64,000 bases of DNA from Thermoflexus hugenholtzii JAD2 (GTDB lineage Bacteria > Pseudomonadota > Gammaproteobacteria > Burkholderiales > Burkholderiaceae). The stretch spans positions 1 to 64,000 of the forward strand of contig CALPOM020000002.1 in NCBI GenBank assembly GCA_943325205.2. The letters are read 5' to 3'. A program made the translations under genes and the position numbers. The notes beneath the pieces were generated by a model that ran no database searches, was not told the DNA's origin, and saw nothing but the letters and a program-made list of their open reading frames with translations. Positions 17,899 through 27,208 of this stretch are shown here, in pieces; position 1 is the first letter of the stretch; each line of letters starts with the position of its first letter.

Positions 17899-18633
17899 TT
17901 AAAACTTTTCGTTAGCTCGCAAATACCGCCAAGCACCAACTGGTAGATTGCCAAGTGGTATTTGCCCAATGCGAATCCGTTTGAGACCTACAACATGAAG
18001 TCCTACTAATTCGCACATACGGCGTATTTGTCTTTTCTTGCCCTCCTTGAGAACGAAGCGTAGTTGATTCTCATTTTGCCAGCTCACCTTTGCTGGTTGC
18101 AGTGCTTGTCCATCTAGACTTAATCCATGGCATAAAGTGGCTAGTCCGGATGGGGGAAGTTTTCCTTCGACACGAACTAGATACTCCTTTTCGATCGGGC
18201 TATTTTCACCGATGAGTAATTTAGCAATCCGCCCATCTTGGGTAAGTATTAATAATCCGGATGAATCGATATCCAGTCGACCGGCTGGGGCTAGTCCGCG
18301 GGTATTGAATTTTGCATTTTTAGTACTATCTAAATGCGTCTGAAAGAAATTCTCAGGCACTACTAGACTAGCAGCCGGTGGGTAATCTTTGTCTTCATCC
18401 AGATGTGAGATATAGCCGATTGGTTTATTGAGAAGGATGGTGACACGTGCACTTTGCTGAAGTTGCGCAGCTTTTTTCAGCTCAATTTTTTGATGAGCAA
18501 AAGCACGGGTACCCAGCTCTGTGACCACTTCACCATCAACTGTCACAAGACCTTGTTCAATATAGAGATCGGCTTCTCGACGAGAACAAAGACCTTGGGT
18601 TGAGAGTAATTTAGAGATTCGTATTTTTTCCAC
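17899..18633 (-). CDS. 23S rRNA pseudouridine synthase, RsuA/RluB/E/F family
   Basis: The 244-residue protein has an N-terminal S4 RNA-binding domain (RISKLLSTQGLCSRREADLYIEQG) and the catalytic segment GLAPAGRLDIDSSGLLILTQDG containing the essential aspartate. The closing motif EGKKRQIRRMCELVG is typical of RluB/RluF. It is closest in feel to RluF, but the exact target uridine cannot be assigned by eye. The start is GTG. It precedes trhO and diverges from uup. Confidence 0.87.
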   Translation of the reverse strand: MEKIRISKLLSTQGLCSRREADLYIEQGLVTVDGEVVTELGTRAFAHQKIELKKAAQLQQSARVTILLNKPIGYISHLDEDKDYPPAASLVVPENFFQTHLDSTKNAKFNTRGLAPAGRLDIDSSGLLILTQDGRIAKLLIGENSPIEKEYLVRVEGKLPPSGLATLCHGLSLDGQALQPAKVSWQNENQLRFVLKEGKKRQIRRMCELVGLHVVGLKRIRIGQIPLGNLPVGAWRYLRANEKF

Positions 18634-18739
18634 TTAGATATTATCAGGCAATTGCGCTGAAGAAGGCTTAAAATTAGAAGTTGAAGACAAAATACGCCAA
18701 TTCTTGGCAATGTCACCCACTTTTAAAAGATTGATTTTC

Positions 18740-20662
18740 ATGGCTTTATTTGTATTAAGTAATGCTAACTTAGCATATGGGCACGTTGATTTATTGGCGA
18801 ATACAGCATTTTCTTTAGAAGAGGGGGAGCGGGTTGGGTTAATTGGACGCAATGGTGCGGGTAAATCTTCTTTATTAAAAATCATTGCTGAGATAGAAAA
18901 ATTAGATTCCGGCCTCATTCAAAAGCAACAAAAAATTCGTATTACTTATGTAGCTCAGGAGCCTATTTTTGCGTCATCAGCTACCGTTTTTGAAACTGTC
19001 GCTTTGGGTTTGGAGAATATTAAGCGTTTGCGAGAGGAGTATGAATCGCTCAGTATGCAAGAGTGGACCGATCAAATCGGATCTCAAATGGATTTGTTAT
19101 ACACCCAAATAGATGCACAACAGGGGTGGGCTTGGGAGCAGCAAATTACCGAAGTATTACAAAAATTACATTTAGATAGTCATCTGCAGATATCTGAGTT
19201 ATCTGGCGGAAATAAAAAACGGGTTGCCTTAGCACAAGCTTTAGTTACTCAACCGGATGTCTTGTTGTTGGATGAGCCCACGAACCATTTAGATATGGAT
19301 TCGATTGAATGGTTAGAACAGTTTTTAATTAGTATGAACCGTGCACTCATTTTTATTACGCATGATCGGGCTTTTCTTGATCAAGTAGCAACCCGTATCA
19401 TTGAATTAGACCGGGGAATGATACGGAGTTATCCTGGGAATTTTCAGTCTTATTTAGACTTAAAAGAAAAGCAGTTAATTGATGAGTCTTTAGCTAATGC
19501 GCGCGCTGATAAATTATTAGCTCAGGAAGAAGTTTGGATTCGGCAAGGTGTCGAAGCAAGAAGAACGCGAAGCGTTGGTCGTATTGCAAGACTTGAGGTC
19601 TTAAGAGAGCAGCGAAGTGCCAGGCGAGAGTTGGTTGGTCAAGTGAAATTAGATATTCATGCTGGTCAGCGAACTGGCAAGATTGTCGCTAGTTTAGAGA
19701 ATGTATGTTTTTCCTTTGGAGAAAAACGCATTGTGAATGACTTTACAGCGACAATTTTGCGTGGTGATAAAGTAGGTATCTTAGGTCCGAATGGTGCTGG
19801 GAAATCGACTTTATTAAAAATTATTTTAGGCCAATTGCAAGCGCAGTCTGGTGAGGTAAGGCAAGGCAGCATGATTGAAATTGCTTATTTTGATCAATTA
19901 CGTGAGGCCCTTGATCTAGAGTCGAGTCTTGAAGACTTCATTAGCCCAGGTAGTGAGTGGGTAGAAATTGGTGGTCAGCGAAAGCATGTGAAAAGCTATT
20001 TAAACGATTTTTTGTTCTCACCAGAGCGTGCTAGGTCGCCAGTTAAAACTTTATCAGGCGGGGAGCGGAATCGATTACTACTAGCCAGATTGTTTGCTAA
20101 GCCAGCGAATGTATTAGTCTTAGACGAGCCGACCAATGATTTAGATATTGATACCCTAGATTTGTTAGAGGAATTTTTGCAAAATTATGGTGGAACAGTT
20201 TTTTTAGTAAGCCATGATCGCCAATTCTTAGACCATGTGGTCACTAGTATGATTGCATTTGAAGGTGCCGGTACTTGGCGCGAATATGAGGGTGGGTATG
20301 AGGATTGGAAGATCCAAAACCAGCGCCGACTAGCCTATTTAGGCGCTAGTCAAAAGGTGATTACAAATCCTGCGAAGTCGCGTAGTAATCAACCATCATC
20401 AGCTAATAAGTTGGCCGAGGGAAGTTCGGGCCTGAATAAATATGAAAAAAAGGAACTTGACGAATTAGTTCTTCAAATTGAAGCTTTAGAGTGTGAACAA
20501 AGTGATTTAAGCGCAAAATTAAGTGATGCTCAGTTGTATATGAATCGTCCGACGGAGGCGCAGGCTCTGCAAGAGAGGGCTACACAAGTGAGTGAGACAC
20601 TCAATCAATTATTAGTTCGGTGGGAAACATTACTGCAACGGCAGGAGCAGGCTTGGCAATGA
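18740..20662 (+). CDS. uup: ABC-F family ATPase (Uup-like)
   Basis: The 640-residue protein holds two ATP-binding cassettes (Walker A GLIGRNGAGKSSLLK and GILGPNGAGKSTLLK; signatures LSGGNKKRVALAQAL and LSGGERNRLLLARLF; Walker B VLLLDEPTNHLDMD and VLVLDEPTNDLDID), an inter-domain linker and a C-terminal coiled coil (LVLQIEALECEQSDLSAKL). No membrane segments are present. ABC-F proteins bind the ribosome; the C-terminal coiled coil points to Uup. The ATG at 18740 (MALFVLSNANLAYG) matches family starts; the track's earlier start adds 12 residues. Confidence 0.93.
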   Translation: MALFVLSNANLAYGHVDLLANTAFSLEEGERVGLIGRNGAGKSSLLKIIAEIEKLDSGLIQKQQKIRITYVAQEPIFASSATVFETVALGLENIKRLREEYESLSMQEWTDQIGSQMDLLYTQIDAQQGWAWEQQITEVLQKLHLDSHLQISELSGGNKKRVALAQALVTQPDVLLLDEPTNHLDMDSIEWLEQFLISMNRALIFITHDRAFLDQVATRIIELDRGMIRSYPGNFQSYLDLKEKQLIDESLANARADKLLAQEEVWIRQGVEARRTRSVGRIARLEVLREQRSARRELVGQVKLDIHAGQRTGKIVASLENVCFSFGEKRIVNDFTATILRGDKVGILGPNGAGKSTLLKIILGQLQAQSGEVRQGSMIEIAYFDQLREALDLESSLEDFISPGSEWVEIGGQRKHVKSYLNDFLFSPERARSPVKTLSGGERNRLLLARLFAKPANVLVLDEPTNDLDIDTLDLLEEFLQNYGGTVFLVSHDRQFLDHVVTSMIAFEGAGTWREYEGGYEDWKIQNQRRLAYLGASQKVITNPAKSRSNQPSSANKLAEGSSGLNKYEKKELDELVLQIEALECEQSDLSAKLSDAQLYMNRPTEAQALQERATQVSETLNQLLVRWETLLQRQEQAWQ

Positions 20663-20710
20663 GAGAGTATGTTTTGTAATGCTAAAAATAATTAACTCGG
20701 GGAGAAAAAG

Positions 20711-21496
20711 ATGGATTTAGGAATACAGGGTAAAGTCGCTTTGGTCTTGGCTTCGAGTAAGGGTTTAGGCCAAGCGATTGCAGTTTCCTTAGCCAAGGAG
20801 GGAGCGCGAGTTGTTCTGACGGGTAGAACGGTCGAGGCGCTTGAACGGACCGCCAAGCAGATTATAGAAGCTGGCGGAAGTGCAACTGTTTTGCCATGGG
20901 ACTTACATCAATTAAACGAGATTGATCTAAAGATTTCGCAGATTGAAAAAGAGGTAGGTCCGGTTGATATATTGATCAACAATACAGGTGGACCGCCGCC
21001 AACGTCAGCGGCAAATCAATCGATTGAATTATGGCAGTCCAACTTTAATCATTTAGTTTTGCTGTTAATGAAGGTGACTGATCGGGTGTTGCCGCATATG
21101 AAAGCAAAAGCTTGGGGAAGAATTATTACGAGCACCAGTTCAGGGATGATCTCTCCTATTCCAGGTTTAGCGATTTCAAACACGTTGCGTGCTGCAATTA
21201 TGGGATGGTCTAAAACCTTAGCGAGCGAAGTAGCTAAAGATGGTGTGACGGTGAACATTGTTTTACCTGGCAGGATTGCGACCGACCGGTTGCATGAATT
21301 AGATCAAATTCGTGCACAGAAAGAATCAAAGACAGTTGCTGAAATTAGCGCCCGCTTACTGGCGGCAATTCCGATTGGTCGTTACGGTGATCCACAGGAA
21401 TATGCTGCTGCGGTAACATTTTTAGCGAGCCAGCAAGCGTCATATATTACTGGTGCGACACTGCGGATTGATGGTGGCAGTTATGCTGGCCACTAA
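20711..21496 (+). CDS. SDR family protein with an altered catalytic motif
   Basis: The 261-residue Rossmann protein has the NADP-binding motif ASSKGLGQAIA, the NNTGG structural motif and a C-terminal ITGATLRIDGGSYAG like FabG-type reductases. At the position of the catalytic YxxxK the sequence reads GLAISNTLRAAIMG, so the Tyr appears replaced by Ser and the Lys by Arg. I recall a subgroup of 3-oxoacyl-ACP reductase homologues with a SN.LRA motif. Activity and substrate are therefore uncertain. GGGGAGAA precedes the ATG. The YbbP-type gene follows 31 bp downstream. Confidence 0.85.
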   Translation: MDLGIQGKVALVLASSKGLGQAIAVSLAKEGARVVLTGRTVEALERTAKQIIEAGGSATVLPWDLHQLNEIDLKISQIEKEVGPVDILINNTGGPPPTSAANQSIELWQSNFNHLVLLLMKVTDRVLPHMKAKAWGRIITSTSSGMISPIPGLAISNTLRAAIMGWSKTLASEVAKDGVTVNIVLPGRIATDRLHELDQIRAQKESKTVAEISARLLAAIPIGRYGDPQEYAAAVTFLASQQASYITGATLRIDGGSYAGH

Positions 21497-21527
21497 AAGC
21501 ATTTGAGATAGGCATCATTACGATTGC

Positions 21528-24020
21528 ATGAGTAACTCTATTTACAGGCGGATTACTGGATCACGGGAATTAGTTTGGCTTTTCTGTGCTCTAGTTCTAT
21601 CTGTTACGGCTTTAACTAGTGTGACTTTTTTATCGGATCGCCTATCCCAAACTTTTGAAAATAATGCTCTAGAATTGATTGCCTCAGACGCAATTATTCG
21701 CAGTGATAAGCCAATTAGGCCAGTTTTTTTAGAAAAAGCGCTTGCCGATGGACTACGTATTGGCCAAACGACTGTGTTTCCGACCATGGCGCAATTTAAG
21801 GAGCAGGCCAAGCTTGTTTCATTGAAAGCCGTTTCAAGTAGTTACCCACTGCGCGGTATGTTGCGACTGAAAAATGGTTCAACAGTTTTGCAGCGTGGGC
21901 AAGTTTGGATAGATCCTCAATTAGCAAAGATTCTGCAAATTGAAATTGGAGACAAGATCCAATTAGGGGAAATCAAATTTACAGTAAGTGACTTCATCGA
22001 TCGTGAATTAGATCGCGGCGCATCTTTTATGAATTTTTCACCGCGCGTAATGATGCATGAAGATGATTTGGCGGCAACAAAGCTATTAGGACTTGGTAGT
22101 CGTGCAAGCTATCGTTTGTTATTAGCTGGGCCTGCCGATATGTCCCTGAAGCAAGCTCAAATAAATGTAAAAAAATATACCGAGTGGGCCCTTAATTTTA
22201 TTGAAAAGGAAGATTTGAGGGGGGTGCAAATCGAAGGGATGGAGAACGGTCAACCTTTGATGCGTAAGACACTGGATCAAGCTAATCGATTCTTATCTTT
22301 GGTTGCACTGTTAACAGCCATGATTGCGGCTGTAGGTATTGCGTTAACTTCGCAGCGATATGTGGAGCGACAGAGCATCACTGCGGCAGTCTGGCGATGC
22401 TTTGGGGCGTCGCGTGGACAAATTTTATGGAGTCATGCCAAGCATTTCATTGTGGTGGCTATTTTAGGAGGTCTCTTAGGAATTCTGTTTGGATGGGTTT
22501 TTCATGAGCTATTTATTTGGGGAATGCGAAACTTGATTGATCAAGACTTACCAAACCCATCTTGGTGGCCAGTTTGGTGGGGTTTACTCGTCTCGATCAC
22601 GTTACTCTTTGGATTTTCGGGGCCACCGTTACTTGCCTTGACTCAAGTATCGCCATTACAAGCATTACGAAGTGTTGGTGGTAGGCGGACATTAGGTTAT
22701 ATCACTACAGCGCTATTTGGACTGGGTAGTTATGTGGTTTTACTATTTTGGATTTCACAAAACTTCAAACTAGCAGGCATTATTTTAGGAGCATTTATTG
22801 GTGGTGTGATTTTGTTTGGGGGAGTAGGATATTTCTTGGCGCGGTATTTAGGAGAGGTCTTCGCTAATCGGGTTCGCTTACCTGCGGGCATTCGATTTGC
22901 AGCGCAGCGTTTCAAAGGGAAGCCTCAATTTGCTGCCCAACAAATTACTACCCTAGCAGTGGCAATGATGGCATTGCTTTTATTGATCGTCCTGCAGATC
23001 GACGTTTTAGGTGCTTGGCGGTCTAGCATTCCTCAAAACTCACCTAATCGTTTTTTAATAAATATCCAGCCTGATCAAAAAGAGGGAGTGTTACAGTTAT
23101 TAACTGCGAATCAAGCTCAGTTAGATTTTGATTTATATCCCATGATTCGGGGTAGGTTAGTACGAATTAACCAACGCGAGATCAGTTCAAAAGATTATCA
23201 AGCAGATAATGCCAAGCGTTTAATTGATCGTGAATTTAATCTATCCTATGCTGATAAGATACCCCAAAAAAATCAGATTGTAGATGGTGTATGGTTCTCG
23301 CCGGGCGGGGATATTAAACAGGTATCGATTGAGTCAGGCTTAATGAAAACTCTTCAACTTCGCTTAGGAGATGTCCTTGAATTTGATGTGGCAGGATTGC
23401 GTTATGAGGCGAAGATTACTTCGGTTCGTAAACTAGATTGGAATACGATGCGCGTCAATTTTTTTGCAATGACGCCATCAGAACTATTATCAGATGCACC
23501 ACAAAGTTGGATTGTGGCGTATCGGCAAGAGCAGAATCAACGTATTGATATGGATATTATTGCGGCCTATCCAAATATCACTGTTGTTGATACTGAGCAA
23601 TCCTTAGCGCAAGCTAGTCGTGTACTAATGCAATTAGTTTTTGCGATACAGATCCTTTTTTTATTAACCTTAATAGCTGGTTTGTTAGTTTTATTGATTG
23701 TTTTAGCAGGCGTTCAAGATCGACGCGTACGTGAGGCTGCTGTATTAAAGACAATGGGCGCTAGTCAGGCTTTTTTAGCACGAACTTGGTTAGTTGAGTT
23801 TGTTTTTTGTGGTGGAGTTGGTGGTTTATTAAGTGGGCTCTGCGCGAGTACCACAGCGTGGTTTTTGGCAAATAATGCCTTAGAAATATCTATGCCATTT
23901 CCAGCATGGATTATTTTTCTTGGGTTTGTCATGGGAGTAATCTTGAGTGGTTTATCGAGTTGGTTTTTACACGTCAAGATTTTTAAGGTTTCTCCAGTTC
24001 ATATTTTACAAACCAATTAA
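21528..24020 (+). CDS. YbbP-type FtsX/MacB permease
   Basis: The 830-residue protein starts with a transmembrane helix and a large periplasmic domain, then three FtsX helices (near residues 255-370), a second membrane pair, a second periplasmic domain and a final FtsX domain (ASRVLMQLVFAIQILFLLTLIAGLLVLL...GASQAFLARTWLVEF). The duplicated layout matches YbbP/LolC-like permeases which pair with a LolD-type ATPase (YbbA). No such ATPase gene is adjacent here. A role in moving lipids or other hydrophobic molecules across the envelope is inferred from the family. Confidence 0.88.
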   Translation: MSNSIYRRITGSRELVWLFCALVLSVTALTSVTFLSDRLSQTFENNALELIASDAIIRSDKPIRPVFLEKALADGLRIGQTTVFPTMAQFKEQAKLVSLKAVSSSYPLRGMLRLKNGSTVLQRGQVWIDPQLAKILQIEIGDKIQLGEIKFTVSDFIDRELDRGASFMNFSPRVMMHEDDLAATKLLGLGSRASYRLLLAGPADMSLKQAQINVKKYTEWALNFIEKEDLRGVQIEGMENGQPLMRKTLDQANRFLSLVALLTAMIAAVGIALTSQRYVERQSITAAVWRCFGASRGQILWSHAKHFIVVAILGGLLGILFGWVFHELFIWGMRNLIDQDLPNPSWWPVWWGLLVSITLLFGFSGPPLLALTQVSPLQALRSVGGRRTLGYITTALFGLGSYVVLLFWISQNFKLAGIILGAFIGGVILFGGVGYFLARYLGEVFANRVRLPAGIRFAAQRFKGKPQFAAQQITTLAVAMMALLLLIVLQIDVLGAWRSSIPQNSPNRFLINIQPDQKEGVLQLLTANQAQLDFDLYPMIRGRLVRINQREISSKDYQADNAKRLIDREFNLSYADKIPQKNQIVDGVWFSPGGDIKQVSIESGLMKTLQLRLGDVLEFDVAGLRYEAKITSVRKLDWNTMRVNFFAMTPSELLSDAPQSWIVAYRQEQNQRIDMDIIAAYPNITVVDTEQSLAQASRVLMQLVFAIQILFLLTLIAGLLVLLIVLAGVQDRRVREAAVLKTMGASQAFLARTWLVEFVFCGGVGGLLSGLCASTTAWFLANNALEISMPFPAWIIFLGFVMGVILSGLSSWFLHVKIFKVSPVHILQTN

Positions 24021-24038
24021 ATACAATACGACAGGTAT

Positions 24039-24935
24039 TTAGGCTTGGAAAAATGGCCTATCACCAGCCACGGTAATGCGATGGCCACTTCGTGTATTTG
24101 GCCAATAGTCCCACATGGCCCGATGTTGAACACAGCGATTATCCCAAAAAGCAATAGAGTTTTTTTGCCATTTAAAGCGGCATTGAAATAATGGGTTTTC
24201 CATATGTTCGAATAGATAATTGAGAATACCATCGCTTTCATCGATAGGCACTCCAACTAGGTGGGTAGTAAATCCCTTATTGATATAGAGTGCTTTTTTT
24301 AAAGTTATTGGATGAGTACGAATTACTGGATGTTCAGCATGCGGGTAATTCGTTTTATCTTGTACACCAAAATTAGCATAAGTTCCGCGATACACGGGCT
24401 CGCCATCATGGAAGGCTGTTAAGCCGTGCAGATAAGTTTTCATTCGGTCTGACAAGGCATCATACGCAGCGTACATACTTGCAAATAAAGTATCACCACC
24501 ATTTTCTGGGCATTCGTAAATATGTAGAATACTTCCCATGGGAGGTTCTTGATCACAACTGACATCTGTATGCCAGACTTCACCATTTGCACGGGGTGAG
24601 TTTCTATCTGCCTGGATAAGCATCATTTCGGGGATATTGGCAACGTGTGGTGCGGCGGGATGAATATGCAGATCGCCAAAGATCTGTCCAAACGCCACAT
24701 GATTTTCTTTACTAATATTTTGATCGCGAAAGAAAATAACTTGATTTTCTGCCAGCGCGCGGTGGAGTTCTTCTTGTTGTTTTGCCAGAATGGGCTTGCT
24801 CAGGTCGATTTGATAAATTTCAGCCCCAATGACTGGAGTGAGTTTTTTAACTTCGATTGTTTCAAAGGGTTTTTGGGCATGGGTTTCATGACGGTATCTT
24901 GGCCCGTTATGACCTTTTAATTGGTTTGTACGCAT
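24039..24935 (-). CDS. TauD/TfdA-type 2-oxoglutarate-dependent dioxygenase
   Basis: The 298-residue enzyme has the iron site WHTDVSC (H122, D124) with the distal histidine in CVQHRAMWDYW and the 2-oxoglutarate arginine in TRSGHRITV. DTLFASMYAAYDALS and FRDQNIS also match the TauD family. Such enzymes open sulfonates, phenoxyacetates or similar compounds by hydroxylation. It lies 9 bases after a Bug receptor gene with AGGAA before its ATG, so import and breakdown of one organic substrate seem linked. The substrate is unknown. Confidence 0.9.
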   Translation of the reverse strand: MRTNQLKGHNGPRYRHETHAQKPFETIEVKKLTPVIGAEIYQIDLSKPILAKQQEELHRALAENQVIFFRDQNISKENHVAFGQIFGDLHIHPAAPHVANIPEMMLIQADRNSPRANGEVWHTDVSCDQEPPMGSILHIYECPENGGDTLFASMYAAYDALSDRMKTYLHGLTAFHDGEPVYRGTYANFGVQDKTNYPHAEHPVIRTHPITLKKALYINKGFTTHLVGVPIDESDGILNYLFEHMENPLFQCRFKWQKNSIAFWDNRCVQHRAMWDYWPNTRSGHRITVAGDRPFFQA

Positions 24936-24944
24936 CTTGGATTC

Positions 24945-25916
24945 CTAATCTAATTTCACATTGGTACTTCGGATAATTTTTCCCCAGCGTTCTATTTCTG
25001 CGACGGTAAAGGCGGCAAACTCTTCTGGGGTAGACGTGATTGGTGCACCACCAAGCCCATCAAATCGTTTGAGAACGAGGGGGTCAGTACACGCCGTAAC
25101 GATATCTTTATTAATTTTTCGAATAATTTCTTTCGGAGTACCTTTAGGTGCATAAAAACCTGTCCAAGTCCATATCTGGAAGCCAGTTAACCCAGCTTCT
25201 ATCGCGGAGGGAACTTTTGGAATCAGGTTATCTCTGGTGGGTAGACTAACTGCTAGGCCACGCATTTTCCCACCATCGATTTGTAAGCGTCCATTGGTTG
25301 TGTCGATAGTCATGAAGCTTAGCAGACCAGATAGAAGGTCCGGGAATGCCTGTGGATTACTTTTGTAGCCAATGGCACGGGCTGAGGCTTGCGCTTGTTG
25401 TAAATATAGTTCAGAGGCAATTCTAGCGGGCAACGAACCAGCACCAAAACTATGCTTATCAGGCTCAGACTGAAGGAGTGCAGTTAAGTCGCCAAGTGTT
25501 TTAATGGGCGAGTCAGCGCGTACGAGGACCACAAAAGACAATTTTCCAAACAAAGAAATTGCCTCAAAATCCTCAATAGGTCGATAGGGCAGTTTGGGGT
25601 AGAGTGCTGGATTAACAGCATGCGTCATAGCAGAGGTTAAAAACAGATGGTGACCATCTGGTTTAGATCTGGCGGCTGCTTCTGCACCTGGAATGCCATT
25701 ACCACCCCCACGATTATCAATTGTGACGGCTTGGCCCCACATTTGGGAGAGTTTTGCGGCGATTACTCGGCCGGTAATATCTGTGGCTGCTCCTGCGGGA
25801 AATGGCACGATAATATTGACTCTAGACTCAGGCCAAGTTTGCCCGAATGACGCATTGGGTAGAACTAATCCAAGGCTACTCGTTACTAGGCCTTTGTTAA
25901 AAAGACGTCGGTCCAA
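24945..25916 (-). CDS. Bug-family periplasmic solute receptor
   Basis: The 323-residue protein begins DRRLFNKGLVTSSLGLVLP, a Tat-like twin-arginine signal (RRxFxKG), with cleavage near NASFGQ. The mature start TWPESRVNIIVPFPAGAATDITGR and RGGGNGIPGAEAAARSKPDGHHL are Bug signatures. It is likely the capture protein for the substrate of the TauD-like enzyme encoded 9 bases downstream. The TTG start has CGGAGA at proper distance. No TctA/TctB genes are present. Confidence 0.9.
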   Translation of the reverse strand: MDRRLFNKGLVTSSLGLVLPNASFGQTWPESRVNIIVPFPAGAATDITGRVIAAKLSQMWGQAVTIDNRGGGNGIPGAEAAARSKPDGHHLFLTSAMTHAVNPALYPKLPYRPIEDFEAISLFGKLSFVVLVRADSPIKTLGDLTALLQSEPDKHSFGAGSLPARIASELYLQQAQASARAIGYKSNPQAFPDLLSGLLSFMTIDTTNGRLQIDGGKMRGLAVSLPTRDNLIPKVPSAIEAGLTGFQIWTWTGFYAPKGTPKEIIRKINKDIVTACTDPLVLKRFDGLGGAPITSTPEEFAAFTVAEIERWGKIIRSTNVKLD

Positions 25917-25945
25917 AATGATCTCCGGTTGTAATCCACTATTGG

Positions 25946-25969
25946 ATTAACTACAGCATTAACTACTGC
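25946..25969. repeat. 12-bp tandem duplication
   Basis: ATTAACTACAGC is followed directly by ATTAACTACTGC, one mismatch apart. It lies in the 161-bp gap upstream of the Bug gene and downstream of the RDD gene. The same gap holds CTTGACAA (26002-26009) and TTGTCAAG (26046-26053), a perfect inverted pair. Confidence 0.6.
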
Positions 25970-26077
25970 ATATTATTTTTATGATGGCGGTTGACGGTAT
26001 CCTTGACAACCTTTTGCACCTTTAGGTTAGTCAGAACTGCAGGAATTGTCAAGAAGTCCTCCAAGGATCACCTGGCT

Positions 26078-26632
26078 TTAGGCTGAAGGATTGACTTCAT
26101 CTATCGGTGACTTGGGTAGTTGTATTAGGCGGGTTTTGGCAAGGCGATCAGCTAGAGACTGTTTTCCAAGTTGATTATTTTGATCGAGTAGGCAAGTCAA
26201 AGGCCAGAAAAAGAGAGCCATGACAAATAGCAGTTCTAACGTAGGCCAGTTGCCCATGGGGTATCCGAGAAGCAATTTATAAGCGCCATAGATGATAACT
26301 GCTGGAATCAGCCAGAGCGAACCGATCGCAAAGCGAATCAGAGCTTGTGAGCGATTTAAATGCTTGCCAGACAAGTTAACCATTTTGACTCTCCAAGTCT
26401 GCATAGCAAGGGTTTGTCCGGTATTTGTCCAATACCAAACAAAGTAGAGTCCGAATAATAAGTAGACATGCGCAAAAGCTAGCCAAGGTGGGACTTGGAT
26501 TTGGAGCATGACTCCAAGGGCAAGGGATGGCACTAGGTAGCCCAAAGCCCAAACTCCCAGGAGCATGAGCATTTCATAAAGACCCACACAAATTCTGCGA
26601 CGAATACTAGGTGCTACGAGGATATTTTCCAA
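26078..26632 (-). CDS. RDD family membrane protein
   Basis: The 184-residue protein has about four membrane helices, APSIRRRICVGLYEM at the N-terminus and GQTLAMQTWRVKMVN, the usual RDD signature after helix 2. The aspartate of helix 1 that gives the family its name is replaced by glutamate (GLYEM). Function of RDD proteins is mostly unknown; some are Na+/H+ antiporters. It is last in a minus-strand set with DUF3106, DUF3619 and an ECF sigma factor. Confidence 0.83.
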   Translation of the reverse strand: MENILVAPSIRRRICVGLYEMLMLLGVWALGYLVPSLALGVMLQIQVPPWLAFAHVYLLFGLYFVWYWTNTGQTLAMQTWRVKMVNLSGKHLNRSQALIRFAIGSLWLIPAVIIYGAYKLLLGYPMGNWPTLELLFVMALFFWPLTCLLDQNNQLGKQSLADRLAKTRLIQLPKSPIDEVNPSA

Positions 26633-26643
26633 GGAGTAACAGC

Positions 26644-27120
26644 TTAATTGGGTTTTAAGGAAGGGGCGTTAACAAGGGACGGTTTTTTTTGTTTCGAGTT
26701 AGCCTCGTCGGCTAACTGTTTTTTTTCTTCAGGAGATAGCTGTTGATAAGCCTCCCAGGCTTCGGCTTTTTTTTCATTTGGGATAGATTGACTTTTAATG
26801 AAATTTGCTCGGGCAGTCCGGCGTTCCTTGATGGATAGTTTGGACCAGTCTAACATTCGGATTTTTAAGCGTTCTTTTTCCGTATCTGAAAACTGATCAT
26901 ACCGATTTGCCAGTTGGGCCCATTTCGATTTTTGCTCGGAAGTTAGGCTTGCCCAGTCCTCCTCCAGTGAGGCTAAGACTTCTTTTTGGGGAGTTGAAAG
27001 TTCTGCCCAGCCAGGTGCTTTAGAGCCAATCGCATTCACAGAAGAGGATTGGGCATAGGCGAAATGTGCTGCAGGGGTAGAGAGAAGCCCAGTTAATAAT
27101 AAAATAGTTAATAATTTCAT
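26644..27120 (-). CDS. DUF3106 family secreted protein
   Basis: The 158-residue protein has a signal peptide (cleavage near FAYAQ, residue 24) and a helical, Trp- and Lys-rich body with repeats such as PGWAELSTPQKEVL, EDWASLTSEQKSKWAQL and LDWSKLSIKERRTAR. This is the DUF3106 pattern, thought to form a periplasmic helical protein. The repeating W-xx-L-xx-x-Q/R-K spacing resembles LTXXQ-type stress sensors such as CpxP/Spy, but this is only a resemblance. It ends 11 bases before the RDD gene. Confidence 0.83.
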   Translation of the reverse strand: MKLLTILLLTGLLSTPAAHFAYAQSSSVNAIGSKAPGWAELSTPQKEVLASLEEDWASLTSEQKSKWAQLANRYDQFSDTEKERLKIRMLDWSKLSIKERRTARANFIKSQSIPNEKKAEAWEAYQQLSPEEKKQLADEANSKQKKPSLVNAPSLKPN

Positions 27121-27208
27121 ATACTTATATCGGTTCGCAAGGTTTTAATACCGATCCAATTGAACCATTGAGCATGCTGCAATAGTTAGGGGAAGCAGAA
27201 TGGCCAAT

